Part shown: in pieces, positions 32,305-42,361 of the stretch
Layout of the letters: every line of letters starts with the position of its first letter
Numbering within the stretch: the stretch's first letter is position 1
Assembly (NCBI RefSeq): GCF_026262505.1
Contig: NC_067203.1
Location: forward strand, 20,193,411-20,257,410
Origin: Trichomonas vaginalis G3
Taxonomy: Eukaryota > Parabasalia > Trichomonadida > Trichomonadidae
Reading direction: 5' to 3'
DNA: 64,000 nt
Notes under the pieces: model-generated
What the model saw: the letters and a program-made list of their open reading frames with translations, nothing else
What the model was told of the DNA's origin: nothing
Databases searched by the model: none
Translations under genes and position numbers: made by a program

Positions 32305-35300
32305 ATGTTGCTGCACCGCTTATGGAGATATGCGAGGACATTAAATTTTGTAAACCATTTAAAATTTGTGATGCTCCGCCGAGATCCATCATCTTCGAGC
32401 GAGCAGGACTTTGCGAGTATAATAACCAAGCTGAAAGATCATTATAAAGCAGAAGACCAGCAGAAACAGAGCAGTATTAATGCAAGTTCCCTTGAATTTC
32501 TTGATAGAAGAAATTATCAGTCTTGCCAGGTTTCAGATTTGGTATCAGCTGCCGAATTTGATCAATATTACTATCACCCAGCAAATGTCCTAAATGCAGC
32601 GTCAATTTGTCAAATCAGATTATATTTTGGAACATTCCCCGAAATAAACTTATGCTACTGCGTTGTTGACGACAAATTATTCTACTGGAAGAAAGGCGAT
32701 ACAGTAGCTAAGATGTTTCGTGCAAAAGGAAGATATATTTCAAGCGTTATTATAAATTCACCGGATGAAGAAGTTTTTTACTCAAAAAATGTAAAATGCG
32801 TATTAGCAATCTCCACAGATACCACGATTTGCGTCATTCCAATTAAAATCAACAGTTCTTTGTTTAATAATGAAAAAAATACAATCGAAGATTTTCTCGA
32901 CTTACAGTCCATTATTTCGACAGACTCCCATACGTTCGTTTGTTCCGCATTATGTCCAACCGGAAGCGGCTACATTTTCGCTGGTTCTGATACAGGAGCT
33001 GTTTTCTTGTTAAAATACAAAGTTAACAAGGCAAACGTTAATAACCGTAAAATCAAAGCATATATTTTACCAAACAACCCGTTAAAAATGAAAGCATTCA
33101 ATTATTTCCTTCATTACCTCCCAACACAGTTCTTTGAGAGAAATTGCATTGTACAACTCTGTTTCGAGAAGACCAGAGGCTATTTGGCCGCTTTAGACCG
33201 CACTTATCGCTTAAGATTTTTCACAGTTACACATGATTTCGTAGTTAACGAAATTGAAGGCCTGATCGGTGAGCAGTTCCAGCCAATCGTCAAACTCGTC
33301 GACGTACCAGCCTCAGAATCCGGGAACATTGTTTTTATTGGAATAACAAAATCTGGCGACAGATTGAGTTTCGCTCAAGGCATAAATATCATAGATAACT
33401 CGTTCTACATCATGCTTGTTTCCAAGCGCCAAATGGTCGAATCTCAAGGCCAATCAAAGATGAACGAGTGTCTCGACGGTGTTTCGACTTTGAACTCTAC
33501 CGTTGTGATCAACAAGGGTAAATTGTGTCTCGTATCGTCTTTATCGTCGATCCAAGATATAACACAGCGACCAGAAGAATTATTTAACATTTCTACGGCG
33601 CCAGAGACATGCTTATCAGTATCTAGTGCATCGCATATACTCGAATCATTAGAAATCAACGCTTTCAAGGACGCTTTTGGATGGCAACACATAGAAAAAG
33701 CACCAAAAATAGAATTAGTCACAACGAAAAGAGTAATTACCATCAAATTCAACAGACCTGTAGATATCCTCTCGAACTACATCAGAGAAAGCAACGGAAA
33801 CTACACACCGAAGATATTTAACTGGATGAAAGCAAATAAACAAGAAGCAGGAGCCACAGCTTTGTTACTAGCATCAGAGGATTCATCACAGAAGCTCCAA
33901 GCTCTGTTCGTACTTTCACAATTCGCTAAAAATGAAATAAAAATGAGAGATGATTTCAATCAGAGCCTCCACGTATCCAGCCAAGCTTTCCTTTTACGTG
34001 TAGCCCGCATTTTAGAGCCAGCTTGGTTCTCTCCGCTCTTTGAAATTAAGATAAAGAAAGCAGATGGCCAAACCACAACGAAATACAAGATTTCTTCACT
34101 GTTCGATGACTATACGACCGAATTTATTGTCAAACAGCTCACTAATGTCAACGAGTTGATCACTGAATACAACAGAATTTTGGTTACTCTTAAAAACGAC
34201 ATTAAAAAAGACGATAAGAACGATAACCAAAATGAAAATGCATTTCTCTATGAATTATCATCATATGTTCATATACTTATTGAAGTATTTACATTCATAG
34301 AGATTGTTGGTAAGCAAAATAAGACTTTTATAACAAATGCAATAAATTTGTTAGATGAATCATTCAAGAATAGACTCATTTCGAAGGAACTAGGTGAAGA
34401 AAGCACAGATGGCTCTCCACAGGTCTCAATTGTCGATGCTCTTCGCGAATTATGTCTCCAAATGTTCGCATCTGGTGGAAAGGCCAAGCTCGGACACGAA
34501 CTACGTCGTAGATGTCCAACCTTCTTCACATTAGAGGATTCCCAGCTCCTTACAGCCCTTGCCGAGCTAAATCGCTGCTTGCCAAACTCTCCAACATTAG
34601 AAAGGATCGTAGAAACCATCCTAAAGTTGGTGAACAGAGCAGTAAACCTCGATTACGTATGCCAAAAGCTCATAGAGCTCAAGCATTTCAAAGGCGTTGT
34701 CGATATCTGCTTGGCCAGAGCCGCTGCCATTGATCCGAGCCAGAAAGCTTTATTGTGGTTCAAAGGCCAGCGTCTTAAGACTGACGAAGCAGGTACATAT
34801 GCCTTTGATAAGAGATATCAATGTTATGAGCACATTTTCCAGCTTATTAACGAACAGAAAGCCTTCGATATCATGATTACCACCAACGATGAGCTTTTCC
34901 ACCTCTGTTTGTACCAAAGAATCTTCCAATTACACAAACAAGAGCAATTACTTTCCAGAAACACTCCATTCATCGAAGAATACCTGCAAGAGTTCGCACC
35001 AACTTACATGTGGTCCTACAAAGCCAACCACCGCGAATACAGCCAGGCAGCCAACGAATTATACAAGATGGCGATGTCAGATAAGATCGAAGCCACTCTC
35101 CAGAAGCGAATCGACTATCTTCAGGATGTTGCCAAGTACGCGATTGCCGACAACATGTCTTCGATGCTCAATGAAGTACAAGTCCGTCAGCAACTCGCTT
35201 TAATCCAGAAATCTCTTTCAGAACGAACAGGAAAGACAATGGACAAACTCCTCGACAACCAGACACTTCTCAACGAGTGCACGTCATCCGGACAATGGGA

Positions 35301-35805
35301 TCTTGTCCTCAAACTCATCGCCGCTTGTCCTGTCCAAACAAATCAGAGAGAACAACTGATTTCGCAAGTTTGGACAAATATGTTGGTCGAACAATTATGG
35401 AACACTTCACTTCACCAGGCATCAACCATTATTGTAGAGACGATGAATGGAAGATCCAATGCAGGAAATGATGTATTGATTCCGAAGATTGTTGTTCCTG
35501 TTCTCGAGGAATACAAAATGAACAGAAGAGGTGAATGTTTATGGGCGGAAGACACAATTATAAAGTGTGGAGCAAAGCCAAATGACGTGTTCCAGGCGTA
35601 TTACTCGATTTTGGAAAGAAGTAACTTGACAAATCAAGTAAGAGCTGATTACACTTACGCGGCAATTAAATTGGCAAATTTGGGTGCAAAAGTGACAGAA
35701 AAACAAGTATTGAATTTGAGGAAGTGGATTAGCGAGGTAGGAAAGGGTTTGCCTTTCTTCAATGATGCACTTAACTTGTTGGCATCTATCCCTAATATTA
35801 TATAA
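32305..35805 (+). CDS. Nup155/Nup170-type nucleoporin
   Basis: The protein has 1166 residues, the usual size range of the family. The N-terminal half (about 60-500) is beta-rich, as the Nup155 seven-bladed propeller, and ends with the RPVDILSNYI segment. The C-terminal half (about 500-1166) is an alpha-solenoid. The segment YMWSYKANHREYSQAANELYKMA...QKRIDYLQDVAKYA closely follows the LLWRYY..N..F..AA..L..LA....LE.RIEYLSRA pattern of Nup155. In other eukaryotes it is an inner-ring scaffold subunit of the nuclear pore. The first ATG is used; a second at codon 23 is possible. Intact. Confidence 0.85.
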   Translation: MLLHRLWRYARTLNFVNHLKFVMLRRDPSSSSEQDFASIITKLKDHYKAEDQQKQSSINASSLEFLDRRNYQSCQVSDLVSAAEFDQYYYHPANVLNAASICQIRLYFGTFPEINLCYCVVDDKLFYWKKGDTVAKMFRAKGRYISSVIINSPDEEVFYSKNVKCVLAISTDTTICVIPIKINSSLFNNEKNTIEDFLDLQSIISTDSHTFVCSALCPTGSGYIFAGSDTGAVFLLKYKVNKANVNNRKIKAYILPNNPLKMKAFNYFLHYLPTQFFERNCIVQLCFEKTRGYLAALDRTYRLRFFTVTHDFVVNEIEGLIGEQFQPIVKLVDVPASESGNIVFIGITKSGDRLSFAQGINIIDNSFYIMLVSKRQMVESQGQSKMNECLDGVSTLNSTVVINKGKLCLVSSLSSIQDITQRPEELFNISTAPETCLSVSSASHILESLEINAFKDAFGWQHIEKAPKIELVTTKRVITIKFNRPVDILSNYIRESNGNYTPKIFNWMKANKQEAGATALLLASEDSSQKLQALFVLSQFAKNEIKMRDDFNQSLHVSSQAFLLRVARILEPAWFSPLFEIKIKKADGQTTTKYKISSLFDDYTTEFIVKQLTNVNELITEYNRILVTLKNDIKKDDKNDNQNENAFLYELSSYVHILIEVFTFIEIVGKQNKTFITNAINLLDESFKNRLISKELGEESTDGSPQVSIVDALRELCLQMFASGGKAKLGHELRRRCPTFFTLEDSQLLTALAELNRCLPNSPTLERIVETILKLVNRAVNLDYVCQKLIELKHFKGVVDICLARAAAIDPSQKALLWFKGQRLKTDEAGTYAFDKRYQCYEHIFQLINEQKAFDIMITTNDELFHLCLYQRIFQLHKQEQLLSRNTPFIEEYLQEFAPTYMWSYKANHREYSQAANELYKMAMSDKIEATLQKRIDYLQDVAKYAIADNMSSMLNEVQVRQQLALIQKSLSERTGKTMDKLLDNQTLLNECTSSGQWDLVLKLIAACPVQTNQREQLISQVWTNMLVEQLWNTSLHQASTIIVETMNGRSNAGNDVLIPKIVVPVLEEYKMNRRGECLWAEDTIIKCGAKPNDVFQAYYSILERSNLTNQVRADYTYAAIKLANLGAKVTEKQVLNLRKWISEVGKGLPFFNDALNLLASIPNII

Positions 35806-36373
35806 TATATATAGATATATAGATATTTTTTTATTTATTTGAATTTTTTTTATTATTATTTAAAGTATAAAGTAATTTTTTTCTTATTTACTTATGGTTC
35901 TTCATAAAAGCTATTGTTGGAGTACTTTATGAGACTCTGTTTGTTAAAAGGTATATATATTTGCATACATTCTGGGCGGAAATGTTTATGATATTACGGG
36001 GTTTTGAGTCAGAAAGTTCTCATTTTTCCTCTCAAATCATTGTTTTTAATAAATGCTCATTTATATTTCGACCTTATATAAGGGAATGCATTTCTATTAC
36101 ATCGCGATTAAGGAGGTAATAATGTTGTATAAAGTTAGTTTTCATATAAACTTCATTCTAGTTGTCAGAACTTTGCTATAAAGTCTAACCAATAAATTTC
36201 TTCATCATAACTTTTAATCTTCTACTAAATGGCGTTCAAATTGAGTATGATCATTCTTATTTACATATTTATTAATGTAGTGAAGATTTAAGTAAAAAAG
36301 TTTTGTTATCAATGGAAAATGTTTAATTAAATTATGCATATATAAATAAGAATTAAATATGAAAAATAAATTC
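35806..36373. other. Convergent intergenic region
   Basis: AT-rich DNA between the nucleoporin stop and the 3' end of the surface-protein gene; nothing recognised. Confidence 0.4.
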
Positions 36374-38634
36374 TTATAGATATAATTCTTCGTTAATTTC
36401 ATCATCTACAACCTCATCTGAATCGAAAATTCCATCCTCATAATCCCTTCCATTTGTTGTATACAATGGATCATCCATTGTTGTTTGTTCAACTTGAGTT
36501 GATGGATTTGTAATTATTGTTTCCGCTTCAACTATATCAGATTGTTCTTTCTGATCACTTTTCTCTTTTACGCTGTCTTTCTTCTTCAGATAAACAACAA
36601 TTACGATAATAATAGCAATTACTAAAAGTGCAGCAATGATTCCAGCGATTATTGGGATTATATTTGATTTAGGTTTAATATTTCCTGACCCTATTCTATC
36701 ATTTCTGCCATTTGATGTGATACTGAGGTTTAATTCAACATTTGGGGATTGTAAATCATCTTCATCAACTGCCCAAACAATAATTTTGGTTGGACCTAAT
36801 TTTGTATCTGATTTGATTTCAAATTTTCCTGTGAAACTTTGCCTTGAAGCTGTTGAAATTATTTTTGCAATTGGCCTGCTTTCATTTCCTAATTTTGCAT
36901 AAATAGTAATTGTATTATTTTTATCTGGATCGAATACTTTACCTTTGATTGTGATGTCCAGGTACAGCTGTTGAATTTGATAATGTCACGTTAGATAAAG
37001 AAGGATAATTTCTCATAAAGAAGAAGAAACCGGATTCAATGGATTCTATATTTTCTTTGTCAACAACTTTCACGTACAAGTTGTGTTTGCCATGTTTAAC
37101 TGTATTTGGAATCTTGAAAAATGTTGAAAAGTTTCTGTTAGTTTCAAATTGATTAAATTCGTAATTCAGACTATTATCTTCGAATTGTGAATTATCGACT
37201 CTAAATCTAACTTGTGAATTTGATTCTGCGAAAATACTGCCTGACAATTCAATTGATGAATTTTCATGATAAATTCTTTGTGTTGGGAATATCACATCAA
37301 TTGAAGGTCTATAATTTATTGTTAGATCAAATTTTTGATCATCTGATTTGGAATTCTTTTGTAAATTAGCTTTAAGATCAGAAGAATCTTGAACCCAGAA
37401 TATAACATTCTTAAGTCCCCTTCTGTATTCAGCTTTAGCAACCAATGGCAAGTTCATTTGTTTTTCTTTTTCACCTTTAGAAATTGTTTCAAATAATAGC
37501 ATTGGATCATTGGAGTCAATTTTAACGTAGAAATACAATTTCTTATTCTCATCTCTATTTGTGAATAAAAATGATAAGTAAGTAATATCATTATAATATA
37601 CTTCATTCTTGGAAATTGAAAAATTGGAAATTTCAGGTTTGTTCTTAATATCAAAAGATTTTCCAATCGGGTTAATTGTTTCTTTTTGATATTGATCGAT
37701 TAATGTAATTTTAAGAGAGTTATCATTTGGTTTGCTATTTGCTGGTATAGTGAAATTAATTGTAACATCGGTTTCTTTATCATCTGATGCTATTTCTTGA
37801 TCGTAATCACTTAAATATTTGTCATTATATGTTAATTTAATTGTGCAATTTGTATCATCCTTAACTGTTAACTTAATAGGAACAATTTCATCCAATTGAT
37901 AAATAGTGTCTGTTTCTTCTTTGAGTTTTAGGATTGGTTTATATGTTAATAAAATATCTTTTGGTACTTTCTCTGATTTATCTAAATCAGATAATTTGGA
38001 AGAAGGATTTTCTTGAGTGCTGCACCATATATTTAATCCTTTCTCTCCAAAGATGTTTGGTAAGGTATATGTAAACTTAAAGTTCAATTGTGATGCATTT
38101 GATTTCATTCTACCTAATGATGTTATTTCATCTATGTCATCAAACTTGATGAAGAAGTATAAATTTTTATCTTTATCTTGATCATCAAGAACTCCAGCTA
38201 TATCTATGTCTGTTGATGAAAGCAAATATTGTTCATTACCAATGGTAATGTTACTAAGTTTTGGTTTGTTCTTAATGTCAAATTCTAAAGGGAAAACATC
38301 AGATTCTTGATTACCGCTATTAACTCGGATCTTAAAAGTGTGTCTACCATATTTATATTTTTCCGGTATTTGAATCTTTTTATTATCAAATTGATACCGT
38401 AATCCATTAAAAGTAATCTCTTCTGAAGTTAATTCTTCATCATCATTAATCCAATAGCGGATTGTGGCAGGTGATAAGCAATCAACATATCCATTTATTG
38501 TCACTGAAGATTTGGTTGAAATATATTTTGTTTCTAATTGGGCATGAATTGTTGGTTTAATTGTGACTAGAATGTCAGTTTCATTTGGAATAGAAGTTGA
38601 ATATTTCATCTCCTCATTTGGACCTGATTCAATA
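36374..38634 (-). pseudogene. Surface-protein gene, C-terminal part, cut off by the Polinton
   Basis: The C-terminal portion of a large membrane protein shows repeated modules of about 90 residues, each with a FDIKNKPKLSNI-type strand and a D.DENKNLYFYVKF-type strand, in the style of Ig/cadherin-like folds. The last stretch encodes one transmembrane helix (IIPIIAGIIAALLVIAIIIV, near 36580-36660), a KKKD stop-transfer and an acidic tail of about 70 residues ending NEELYL. A one-base frame change near 36940-36965 separates the ectodomain from the membrane part. At 38634 the gene meets the Polinton and resumes, in frame, at 61351. Confidence 0.8.
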
Positions 38635-38639
38635 TCCGT
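38635..38639. other. Left target-site duplication TCCGT of the Polinton
   Basis: TCCGT here and at 61346-61350 flanks the element exactly; 5-6 bp duplications are usual for Polintons. Removing the element and one copy leaves the host frame open (VTDIESGPNEE). Confidence 0.85.
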
Positions 38640-38879
38640 AGTTAGTATACATATCTCGTGTACTGTGGCACTGCGTTCCACCGTACACATTATATGTGAA
38701 TTTGACACTTTACGAAACTGGTAACGTATATTTTACAACACAAACACAAACACCAACTTAGTTAGTATCCCTAAGTCATGTACTGAGGCACTGCGTTCCA
38801 CCGTACACATTATATGTGAATTTGACACTTTACAAAACCGTTAACGTATATTTTACAACACAAACGACAACACTAACTT
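38640..38879. repeat. Tandem 120-bp subrepeats at the Polinton tip
   Basis: Two copies of the terminal 120 bp, about 85-90 percent alike by eye, each beginning AGTTAGTAT and ending in an ACAACACAAAC-type stretch. The same arrangement is at the right end. Confidence 0.85.
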
Positions 38880-38940
38880 AACCTTAAATATTTATAAAGC
38901 CGCCAACCACTTCACCTTACTACTGTAAAAATAAACGTTC

Positions 38941-39267
38941 TCACTTACAAAAGTATTGCAACTCTTCCCATTGCTGTGCTTCACACAACAGTTCATATTC
39001 TTCACTATTGCTGCTGTCACTCCAATCGTCAGAGTCAAAATCACTGTCAAAATGAATGTTAGTAAGTTTTGACAAAGCTAATGAAACACGTTTACCGTTT
39101 GTATCGTATGCTTGTATAAACTTTCCATTCTTCATTCCTTCATAAACGCTCAAACTAACTTTACCCTTTCTCCCTCGTATCTGATAGAATGTATTTTCAC
39201 GAGGAACGAAGAACAAATTCTTGAACTCATGACCGTTGTAGTTTGTTATCTCAATAGTTTTCGTCAT
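38941..39267 (-). CDS. TIR-encoded 108-residue protein, left copy
   Basis: A small protein encoded wholly inside the terminal repeat and therefore present twice. The N-terminal half is beta-like (MTKTIEITNYNGHEF, REKGKVSL-type strands); the C-terminal half is very acidic (DSDFDSDDWSDSS) and ends QQWEELQYFCK. No family recognised. Conservation in both copies suggests it is a real gene. It reads toward the tip of the element. Confidence 0.7.
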   Translation of the reverse strand: MTKTIEITNYNGHEFKNLFFVPRENTFYQIRGRKGKVSLSVYEGMKNGKFIQAYDTNGKRVSLALSKLTNIHFDSDFDSDDWSDSSNSEEYELLCEAQQWEELQYFCK

Positions 39268-39414
39268 TTACATCCAAATAAAATAAAAAATAAACTTAAA
39301 AATAAATGATATCACCACCCTCACACGTATGAAAACATAGCACAAAAATAAATTTAGGTGAAGTGGTGACATCTCACCTCTTTTTTCACCTCTTTTTTCA
39401 CCCACTTGAATTCA

Positions 39415-39927
39415 TTACTTTATAACTCTCTTCCTTGGTTTCTTTTTAGTTGCTTTCTTCACGTCTGTCTCCAACTTGACTGTCTTTCTTCTTCGTCCGT
39501 AATGATACCAGTTACTTCCACCAGTCAATGGGTCAAATGGTCTTTCGTAAGGGTTTCCATACATTCCATAGGGACCATACGGAAGAACTACTGGTGGAGG
39601 AAGAGTTCCATCGACTCTATTTAAATGCATTGTTTCACCTTTCATCTGGTCATTAAAGTCTTTTGCATGTTTTGCAAACTCATCGTCCTTTCCTAAAGCA
39701 TTTTCTGACTCAGTCGCAACCAAATTGGATGCTTTATTTATGAGCCCTATTTTATTTAATCTTAACTTCTTTGCAACCCAGCCTCCAATCTTTCCTTTAT
39801 TTGCATCTAATGTCTTCGAAACTCTTCCTCCACTCATTTTATTTACTGCGTCATAAGCCCCAAGTGCTTTTGCTCCAAATGCTAATGCTTTTGTTCCCAT
39901 TGCGCCTAAAGCTGCCCAAGCTACCAT
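39415..39927 (-). CDS. Small Ala/Gly-rich then basic Polinton protein
   Basis: The 170-residue protein has an Ala/Gly-rich amphipathic N-terminus (MVAWAALGAMGTKALAFGAKAL), a Pro/Tyr/Gly-rich middle (PYGPYGMYGNPYERPF) and a strongly basic C-terminus. The pattern resembles membrane-active or DNA-associated minor virion proteins of adeno-like viruses (pVI/pX type), but only by composition. First of a run of four minus-strand genes; its 3' end enters the terminal repeat. Confidence 0.6.
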   Translation of the reverse strand: MVAWAALGAMGTKALAFGAKALGAYDAVNKMSGGRVSKTLDANKGKIGGWVAKKLRLNKIGLINKASNLVATESENALGKDDEFAKHAKDFNDQMKGETMHLNRVDGTLPPPVVLPYGPYGMYGNPYERPFDPLTGGSNWYHYGRRRKTVKLETDVKKATKKKPRKRVIK

Positions 39928-40152
39928 TTACACCATATTAAAATCATCTCTCTTCAATATTATCTCATAAAAGTTCTCGTTACTGGAGAAAGTCAATGAA
40001 ACATAAACATTCTCACGGGCTTCGCCCTCACCGCTTTGCGGTCTATCTAACTTCTTTCTTATATCATCTATACGCTTCAAAATGTCTGAACAATTGCTAA
40101 CATCTTCTACAACAGTTATTTCATCATGAATGACCTTCAAGAACAAGCTCAT
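39928..40152 (-). CDS. Small Polinton protein, 74 aa
   Basis: Abuts its neighbours on both sides (no gap to the gene at 39415-39927, and none to 40153). Contains a GC-rich palindromic insert encoding RPQSGEGEARENV. No family recognised. Confidence 0.55.
   Translation of the reverse strand: MSLFLKVIHDEITVVEDVSNCSDILKRIDDIRKKLDRPQSGEGEARENVYVSLTFSSNENFYEIILKRDDFNMV
40012..40042. repeat. GC-rich double-hairpin insert (in gene 39928-40152)
   Basis: Minus-strand form ACCGCAAAGCGGT then GAGGGCGAAGCCC: two small hairpins in a row inside coding sequence. Same design as the inserts at 52815, 52938 and 48764. Confidence 0.8.
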
Positions 40153-40473
40153 TTAATATGCTATTAAAATCATCTCAATAATGAGTCCATCCTTTCCATC
40201 TTTAGGTAGCACAACATCTTTCATTGAAGAAGGTTCAACAAGTCTTATGTTAAACTTACTGACAAAGTTTGTTATACTATAATGCTTCGGTGGCGAATAC
40301 ATATAGTTTGAAAGACATAATATAGATTCTTCAGCAAATTCACTTATACTGGATTTTATAACAATGTTCTCACGAGACCAAATGCCACCAATTGACAATC
40401 TTGTAAGCAATCCTGCTGAACCTTCTACTGTAAACGTCGATGGTAACATTCCACGAAGGTCATCTATTGACAT
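40153..40473 (-). CDS. Small Polinton protein, 106 aa
   Basis: No family recognised; beta-strand-like content (STFTVEGSAGLLTRLSIGGIW). Directly adjoins the 74-aa gene, implying one transcription unit, and lies downstream of the 170-aa structural-type gene at 40521-41033. Confidence 0.5.
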   Translation of the reverse strand: MSIDDLRGMLPSTFTVEGSAGLLTRLSIGGIWSRENIVIKSSISEFAEESILCLSNYMYSPPKHYSITNFVSKFNIRLVEPSSMKDVVLPKDGKDGLIIEMILIAY

Positions 40474-40520
40474 CGTTGAGTCACTGAATTTAAATATTTT
40501 CTTAAAGCAATCGTCATTAT

Positions 40521-41033
40521 CTAACCATGCAATAGCTTTGAAGTTTCATTCGAATATACATCTGCTTCATTAAATGTAAAACCTGACTTCTTTGCAGAGA
40601 TGACTTTAAAATCTATTGAGTTTGTTTCAAAATTATATGCTATGGTAACTTCTGAAGGTAATGGATGCCCTTCCGCAGTCAGTTGTTCTCTCACTACCGT
40701 TTGAAGCTTTGTGTTAAAAACTTTCATGTCATCTCCTGTGTCTAGGTTCACATACACAGCAACAGGAAAACTATCTTGCTTCTTTGTTTCATCATTATAC
40801 CTCAAAACATTAAAGTTCTTCAATAATATTGTCCTTCCTGCTGGAATACTTCTAACTTGTCTTATTTCAATAGCTTTCTCACCTCCTACATACTCTACCC
40901 AGTGTCTTGGATATTCATAAGTATACTGACTTCTTGAATTTTTGGTTGGTTTCATCATAACGTGTTCATAGTATATCTTTATACTCTTGTCAGTTAGACT
41001 CGGTGCTATGTTCTGAATATTTCTGACTTGCAT
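40521..41033 (-). CDS. Putative structural protein, 170 aa
   Basis: A beta-rich protein (HWVEYVGGEKAIEIRQVRSI, FPVAVYVNLDTGDDMKVF). By pattern (strand-rich, about one jelly-roll in size) it could be a virion component, like the proteins at 43203-43979 and 56735-57379, but no motif fixes this. Its start codon is five bases from that of the divergent packaging ATPase. Confidence 0.5.
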   Translation of the reverse strand: MQVRNIQNIAPSLTDKSIKIYYEHVMMKPTKNSRSQYTYEYPRHWVEYVGGEKAIEIRQVRSIPAGRTILLKNFNVLRYNDETKKQDSFPVAVYVNLDTGDDMKVFNTKLQTVVREQLTAEGHPLPSEVTIAYNFETNSIDFKVISAKKSGFTFNEADVYSNETSKLLHG

Positions 41034-41038
41034 TTTTA

Positions 41039-41938
41039 ATGGAGATTAAAATGAAGCATTTAATACATGACGTAGATGAAGACATGAATGAAACTACAGA
41101 CAAACTTAACTCTTCTCTCATTCTTCCTTTCAGTAAGGACTATGAGTTCTGTTCAAATGGTGTTTATTTCTATTGTGGAAAGATGGGTTCAGGTAAGACA
41201 TTTAACCTCATTCGTCATATACTCATAACAGAACGTTTAGGAAATGACTCATATTATGACCAAATCATTATATCAGCAACTTCAGACTCTATGGACTCAA
41301 CAGCGAAAACATTTATGTCAAAAGTTCAAGCCTCTGTCGTTAAAGTTCCAGACAGTGAACTCATTGAATTTCTTCAACGTTACATTCGACGTAAGAGGAA
41401 ATATTATGCCATCGTTGAATTTATACAGTCAGGAATGCAAAAGACTTCAGAAGAGATGGAAAGAATTATTGACAAACACCACTTACTTCAATACTCAGGC
41501 GTTTACGATATGAAACGACTGACAAACTACATTCTATCAAAACTTTCAAAATACCCCTTCAAAAAGTATCCTTCAAACACTCTGCTCGTTTGCGACGACT
41601 TCGCCGGAAAAGGTTTAGTGTCAAAGCCTGACTCACCATTAGCTAACATCATAACTAAAGTCAGACATTACCACTTAACTGTAGCAATACTTATGCAAAC
41701 ATGGAGGTTTTTAGCTTTAAACATAAAACGTCTCATAACTGACTTCGTTATCTTTCAAGGTTTCTCACGTTATGATATTGAACTCATTTGGAAACAGTCA
41801 GGTATAACATTACCTTTTGAAGAAATTTGGGAAGCATATAAGTCTCTCATCTCTCCTCGTTCATACCTTGAGATTCATATCATGACTAATACCATTAAAG
41901 TCAAAAATATTCCATGGGAACGACCAACATTGTTTTAA
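41039..41938 (+). CDS. Polinton packaging ATPase (FtsK/HerA, A32-like)
   Basis: In the 299-residue protein Walker A GKMGSGKT is at about 47-54 and Walker B LLVCDDFAG at about 181-189, followed by a sensor-like HLTVAILMQTWRF segment. This is the A32/FtsK-HerA genome-packaging ATPase of Polintons and their virus kin, expected to drive DNA into capsids. It starts five bases from a divergent gene and its stop overlaps the 3' end of the convergent gene by four bases. Looks intact. Confidence 0.88.
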   Translation: MEIKMKHLIHDVDEDMNETTDKLNSSLILPFSKDYEFCSNGVYFYCGKMGSGKTFNLIRHILITERLGNDSYYDQIIISATSDSMDSTAKTFMSKVQASVVKVPDSELIEFLQRYIRRKRKYYAIVEFIQSGMQKTSEEMERIIDKHHLLQYSGVYDMKRLTNYILSKLSKYPFKKYPSNTLLVCDDFAGKGLVSKPDSPLANIITKVRHYHLTVAILMQTWRFLALNIKRLITDFVIFQGFSRYDIELIWKQSGITLPFEEIWEAYKSLISPRSYLEIHIMTNTIKVKNIPWERPTLF

Positions 41939-42336
41939 AGTTTAACCTTCAATTGACTGATGGTAAACAAATTCCATGCATCTCTGTCGCCATTTCTGTT
42001 AATATTTTTGCTGTCATTCATATCATCCACTTCCCCATCCGTTAACTTTTGAGGATATGCGTTAGAATAGCTGTTCTTAAATGAAGGCTTTTCACCTTTT
42101 AGCGCATAAACTCTATAACTTTCTGCATACTTTATGTTTGAACCTCCTGAGCCATCATTGACATAAATTTTTATAGGCTTCCACCCTTTGTTCATGTTCC
42201 TGCTTCTTCCCTTAGCTCTTTTGTTCAGTAGTTCTACATCTTTATACACAGCTCCTGTCTCAGTGAATTCAACAATATTTTCATTCGTTAGCTTTACATT
42301 CAAACCCTTGTCGAGTGTATTGTTCATTTCATACAT
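41935..42336 (-). CDS. Polinton protein of unknown function, about 133 aa
   Basis: The frame is open to 42453, but the ATG at 42336 (MYEMNNTLDKG) is preferred since it avoids overlap with the divergent gene at 42362 and leaves the short gap usual in this element. Charged, strand-rich (NIVEFTETGAVYKDVELLNK); no family recognised. Confidence 0.55.
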   Translation of the reverse strand: MYEMNNTLDKGLNVKLTNENIVEFTETGAVYKDVELLNKRAKGRSRNMNKGWKPIKIYVNDGSGGSNIKYAESYRVYALKGEKPSFKNSYSNAYPQKLTDGEVDDMNDSKNINRNGDRDAWNLFTISQLKVKL

Positions 42337-42361
42337 ATAAAAGGTTTTTATTCTATATGAA

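Larger units (their letters stand above)
38640..39436. repeat. Left terminal inverted repeat (797 bp)
   Basis: Matches 60549-61345 in inverted orientation with about five differences. The outer 240 bp consists of two tandem 120-bp subrepeats (38640-38759 and 38760-38879), each starting AGTTAGTAT. It also contains a whole 108-residue gene and the end of the next gene. Confidence 0.92.

Noticed and set aside
38640-38708. A start codon for the C-terminal surface-protein frame inside the Polinton tip
   Set aside because: The frame runs by chance from the terminal repeat into host DNA; the host gene really continues from 61351.
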